DNA from: Parachlorella kessleri
Lineage: Eukaryota; Chlorophyta; Trebouxiophyceae; Chlorellales; Chlorellaceae
Length of the DNA: 25,509 nucleotides
Assembly: GCA_001598975.1 (NCBI GenBank)
Contig: BBXU01000548.1
Span: 1-25,509 of the forward strand
Direction of reading: 5' to 3'
The translations under genes were made by a program, and so were the position numbers. The notes under the pieces were generated by a model, which saw only the letters and a program-made list of their open reading frames with translations, was not told where the DNA came from and ran no database searches. Shown here piece after piece: positions 22,212-25,509 of this stretch (within the stretch, counting starts at the first letter, position 1; the number at the start of each line of letters is the position of its first letter).

Positions 22212-25200
22212 CTAGCTTCGGCCCTGCACCGCCGTTGCTGCTGTGCCGCCCGCTACGCCACTGCCACTGCCGCCGCCGCCAGCTGTGCTGCCGCAGGAGC
22301 CGCCCGGCGCAGCTGACCGCGCCTTGTAGCTGCGGTAGATGAGGTACCCCGCCAGGGCGCCGGTGGTGACGACGCCAGCGCCGATGAGCCCCCGTCGCAG
22401 CATGCGGCGGTACTGCCGTGTGGCCTGCACGGGCTTGGGGGGCCGGACACAACTCAGCACGGCAACACTAGTCAACACCCCGGCCCTGCTGCTATCCTCG
22501 AGCCTGGGGCGGCGGAGTCTGGGCATGCCTGTCGCTTTGTTAGGAACACACGGACCCGAATCCTGCTGACCGCGAGGTGTGTACTCCTCGTTTGCTGGGA
22601 CCATGGCCAACAACACACTGCCACACTTGCCACACACGCCTGCATACCTCGGGGATGGGTTCCCGCCGCGGCATGCTGGGCACGTCTCCTGAGAAGCCTG
22701 CCACCCTGGGCCCAGCCCACCAAGCAGGGACGCAGGCTCGGCTTTCAGGCAGGCAGGCGTGCACAACACCCCACTAGAGGCACCAGGCAGGCCCACCTTC
22801 AGCGTTGCTGTCTCGGGGATGGCGTGGTCTGGCTGCTGCGCTAAGTGGATGAGCGTCTGGTAGAGGGCGGCCGCCCCCCTGGAGTAGGCTGCGGGCGTCC
22901 TGACTGCCAGCGTGCTGCAGGCCTCGTTGATCTCCGCCACCAGCTCCTGCGCAAGTGGATCGGATTCCCAGCATCTAAGAATCAGGTACTTAGATACCGT
23001 CACCCAACCGCCAGCAACCTGCAGGCCACAGATGTCTCCCCCTGCAGTGCTGAATCAAACTTGACGGCACGATTGGAAACCCAGGTGCCGGGCAGCAGCA
23101 GCCCGCCCTTTGGCAGCTAGCAGAAGGACACAAGCACGACTGCAAGCATCGCAGGGGCAATCCACACCAATGCTACGCTGTCGGACAAAGCGGCCGGCAA
23201 GTGGAGGCAGGGCTGCACCCACCGCGGGCATGCCGCTGTCGTTGGCCGCCACGAGCAGGCAAGGGAGGCAGTCCCCGGACGCGGACGCCACTGCCTCCAT
23301 CTGAGATACCTGCAAGACAGGGCAGGGGGACCCCAGAGTGAGGCTGCAGCGATGACAGGGAGAGAACGGCCCTGCCCTGCAGAAGATTAGAAGGCTATGC
23401 GGCTGGCTGCTGGTAGAGCAACTACGTACTCGATATCTGCTGAGTATTGCCGGCCTGCTAGACTCGACTCTGTGTCATCTTGCTCCCCCCAGCCACCAGT
23501 ATGTCCATCCGTGCGTGAGGTGTGCAAGTGGACAGGAAGGACGAAAACTATATCACTGCCCCTGCCCCCTAGACCTCTGCATCTGAAGGACGGGAAGGAT
23601 GGGAAAGTCATCGTTCCCCCTTCTGCCCGTCAAGGCGCCTCATCGTCTGCGCAGGCCGTGGAGGTAGGTGCCATTATAACCACCGCACACAGCACACGCT
23701 GCCTCCACCCAACCTCAACCAAATATGCCCGCATTCAGTCCGTAGTTGGTTACGCCACCACCACCAACCCCCCGACGCACCGCAACCCGAAAGGTGTCAG
23801 GGTAGGTGCCGTCGAACACAAAGGCGCCCACGTCACACCGCTGCAGCTCCTCTTTCCGCGCCGGCGAGCTCAGTAGCACGCTGGCCTGCTCCTCCGAGAA
23901 CGTCTGCACACACCAATTCCCATTTGTTTGTACTCCTGGGACAGTGTCCTACATGACGGATAGCCACCCCAGTAAGGATAGGAGGACCCTCCCAGCCAGC
24001 AGCACGCTGGCCTGCCCCCCGAAGCAGGCTATCAGTCAAGGTTAGGGCCCAGGGCCGGCCCCGCCCTGCCGATCCCTCCCTTTCTCTGCACCGCGGGGCA
24101 GCCTCCCCCACCCAAGCACACCCTCTCTCCCACCCCCAACTGCCCACCCATCCCCTCCCTTGCACCACCCGCCAGCCGCTTCGGCCGCGCCCGCACCTTC
24201 ATGACCAAGCAAACCCCCTCTCCTACCCCCAAGTGCCCAACCGCCGACCCCCCCCCCCTCCTGCACCCCTCACCCCTCTTGCACACCCGCCCCCCCTCCT
24301 GCACCACCCGCCCCTCTCTTGCACCACCCGCCACCTCTCACCTTCATGACCAGGGTGGTGCTGCTGCCATCGGGGTTGGCCACGTTGGCCACCGCGACCG
24401 ACAGCGGGCCCTCTGGGCGCCCAAAGGCCGCCCGCGACTGCGCTATCAACCCCTCTAAGAGGGACGAGGTGTCCAGGCCTTCCGACCCAAACACGTAGCA
24501 CTGCGGGGGCAGCACAGCATGGCGGGCAAAGCGTGGGGCGACCCGGCCAAGGAGGCGGGAGAGATAAGCCAGGCACGGTGGCTAAGGCAACTGGGGTGAG
24601 GAGGAGGCCTTCCAGGCCGGTCGTTATCCTACGGTGCTCCTGCCATGGGGCCTTGTGAGTGGAAGGGAGCCACAGCGGAGGGAGGGGTACACGCATGCTG
24701 CCCGATGTTCAAGCCGCTGATGAACAACCATTAAGCCCTGGAAATGCACACACTGCTATGACGTGCAGCACTCAGCGACCCACTGGGTCCCCCTGGCTCT
24801 CCAGACACCGCCAACACTACTAACACCATCCCAGCACCAGCACAGTCTCCTCCCTCCCCCCCCTCCCCCTCCCACCTGCAGCACTGAGCGGCCCACGGGG
24901 TCCCCCCGCCGCTCCAGCCGTCGTGGCTTGGATATCTGGAACAGCCGGTCCACAGACTGCTCGTCCGGGTACCTGCAGCGGGGATGGGAAGGGAGGGACG
25001 CACATGGTGCCAGACAGCTGTCGCGGGGGGCCGAGAACACAGAGGAGGGGCCCCAGCAGTGCCAAGCAAGCCGTCTCATGAACGCCGGGCAGGCGAATGC
25101 CACACTTGCACAAGCCTAAACAATCAGCTGACCTCGCACCTGCACCGCCTGCCTGGTGCCCCAGTGGACATGACCAAGGGTGACTCACCCAAGGTACAGC

Positions 25201-25379
25201 GCGTACTCCAGTGGACATGACCAAGGGTGACTCACCCAAGGTACAGCGCGTACTCCAGCGTGAGCCGGGGGTCCCCCAGGGTTGTGTATGCCCACTTGGC
25301 CAGGAAGCCGTTGAGCGTGAGGTGGCCCTTGCGGCTGCGCTCCACCAGCAGGCCCTCATACTCGGGACCACGCCAGGGG
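22212..25379 (-). CDS. Miro (mitochondrial Rho) GTPase, C-terminal part, 5' end outside the window
   Basis: Exons seen: 25379-25236, 24972-24876, 24500-24342, 23903-23781, 23309-23223, 22946-22797, 22424-22212; together 323 aa of the C-terminal half, in frame. The order matches Miro. First comes the end of the EF-hand linker (LTLNGFLAKWAYTTLGDPRLTLEY). Then a second GTPase-like domain follows (CYVFGSEGLDTSSLL, CDVGAFVFDGTYPDTF, CLLVAANDSGM, ACSTLAVRTP, IPETATLK). Last is a basic stretch and one membrane anchor (GLIGAGVVTTGALAGYLIY, about residues 263-281 of this part) with a Gly-rich tail. Miro sits in the outer mitochondrial membrane by this tail anchor and controls mitochondrial movement, shape and ER contacts. 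The second P-loop lacks the usual GK, so this domain may not hydrolyse GTP. Upstream exons (first GTPase, EF hands) lie beyond 25509. Confidence 0.9.
24050..24352 (-). repeat. G-rich tandem repeat in a Miro intron, copying the exon-end donor
   Basis: The end of the 24500-24342 exon with its donor (GGTCATGAAG|GTG) recurs 145 nt downstream at 24206-24195. Both copies are followed by the same block (GGCGGGTGGTGCAAG). A further partial copy (GGAGAGAGGGTGTGCTTGG) lies around 24110-24140. The intron is therefore largely built from degenerate repeats on a very G-rich strand. Confidence 0.75.
25161..25258 (-). repeat. Exact 47-bp tandem duplication across a Miro exon end
   Basis: The 47-bp unit is present twice without mismatch (25161-25207 and 25208-25254), followed by the first 4 bases of a third copy. 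Each copy holds the last 23 coding nt (CTGGAGTACGCGCTGTACCT plus TGG) and the donor GTGAGT. The right copy is the functional exon end at 25236. If the second donor (at 25188) were used, the retained GTGAGT would put a TGA in frame at once. Confidence 0.95.
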
Positions 25380-25489
25380 CTGCGGGAGGGGGGGGGGGGG
25401 GGGGTTATCGACAGGCCAATGACAAATAGAAAGTTTGCGGCTGCGCTCCACCAGCAGGCCCTCGTACTCGGGGCCGCGCCAGGGGCTGC
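25329..25489 (-). repeat. Duplicated 5' part of a Miro exon with its acceptor
   Basis: A 55-bp segment (25329-25383) recurs at 25435-25489. Both copies have a pyrimidine-rich tract and CAG acceptor before PWRGPEYEGLLVERSRK. The three differences (CGT/CGC, GGT/GGC, TAT/TAC) are all synonymous. The right copy runs into non-exonic sequence and then a 17-nt C run (25404-25388 on the minus strand) before the left copy, which continues as the real exon. Confidence 0.85.
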
Positions 25490-25509
25490 AGGGGGGCGGG
25501 AGGGGGTTC

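Noticed and set aside
1..25509. CRISPR array, insertion sequence, phage or bacterial operon
   Set aside because: Genes are split by many spliceosomal introns and belong to eukaryotic families. No spaced identical repeats, terminal inverted repeats or transposase frames were found.
1..25509. tRNA, rRNA or snRNA genes
   Set aside because: I recognised no cloverleaf box pattern or rRNA core by eye. A covariance-model search would be needed to exclude small ones.

Overview
The window is nuclear DNA of a eukaryote, most likely a green alga (Chlorophyta; a trebouxiophyte such as a Coccomyxa or Chlorella relative is my best guess). The reasons are many short introns (about 100-440 nt) with GT-AG or GC-AG borders in GC-rich DNA, heavy use of CAG/CTG runs inside coding exons, TGTAA motifs placed like chlorophyte poly(A) signals, and plant-like versions of WNK kinase and Miro GTPase. 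I rebuilt the gene models by hand from reading frames, splice borders, intron phase and conserved domains. Every model keeps its reading frame across all exons. No transcript evidence was available.

All five recognised genes lie on the minus strand, head to tail. From right to left: (1) the 3' part of a Miro (mitochondrial Rho) GTPase gene, 25379-22212, whose 5' end is outside the window; (2) a Rab/Ras-like small GTPase, 21450-19601, with two GC-AG introns, an altered catalytic loop and no prenylation cysteine; (3) a WNK protein kinase of about 1362 aa in 15 exons, 18169-10502, with the kinase domain, an OSR1_C/CCT domain and a long disordered tail; (4) an isoprenylcysteine methyltransferase / phospholipid methyltransferase-like membrane protein, 8799-7290; (5) an RNA-binding protein of about 1248 aa combining an RRM, a dsRBD, an RGG segment and a Q/G/Y/A-rich prion-like tail, 6521-841. 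The spacers (1-789, 6522-7289, 8800-10501, 18170-19600, 21451-22211) hold no gene I can support. One of them carries a degenerate tandem repeat (8941-9260).

The genes do not form one pathway: two are signalling or trafficking GTPases, one is a kinase, one a membrane methyltransferase and one an RNA-binding protein. Same-strand order in a nuclear genome does not imply an operon.

The most unusual signal is structural. Four tandem duplications each span an exon-intron boundary and so copy a splice site: one in WNK (an 81-bp unit, in frame, that would add 27 residues to the kinase activation segment) and three in the Miro gene. Together with a high share of GC-AG introns (3 of 34), this suggests a genome in which splice junctions are repeatedly copied by local tandem duplication, giving decoy or alternative splice sites.
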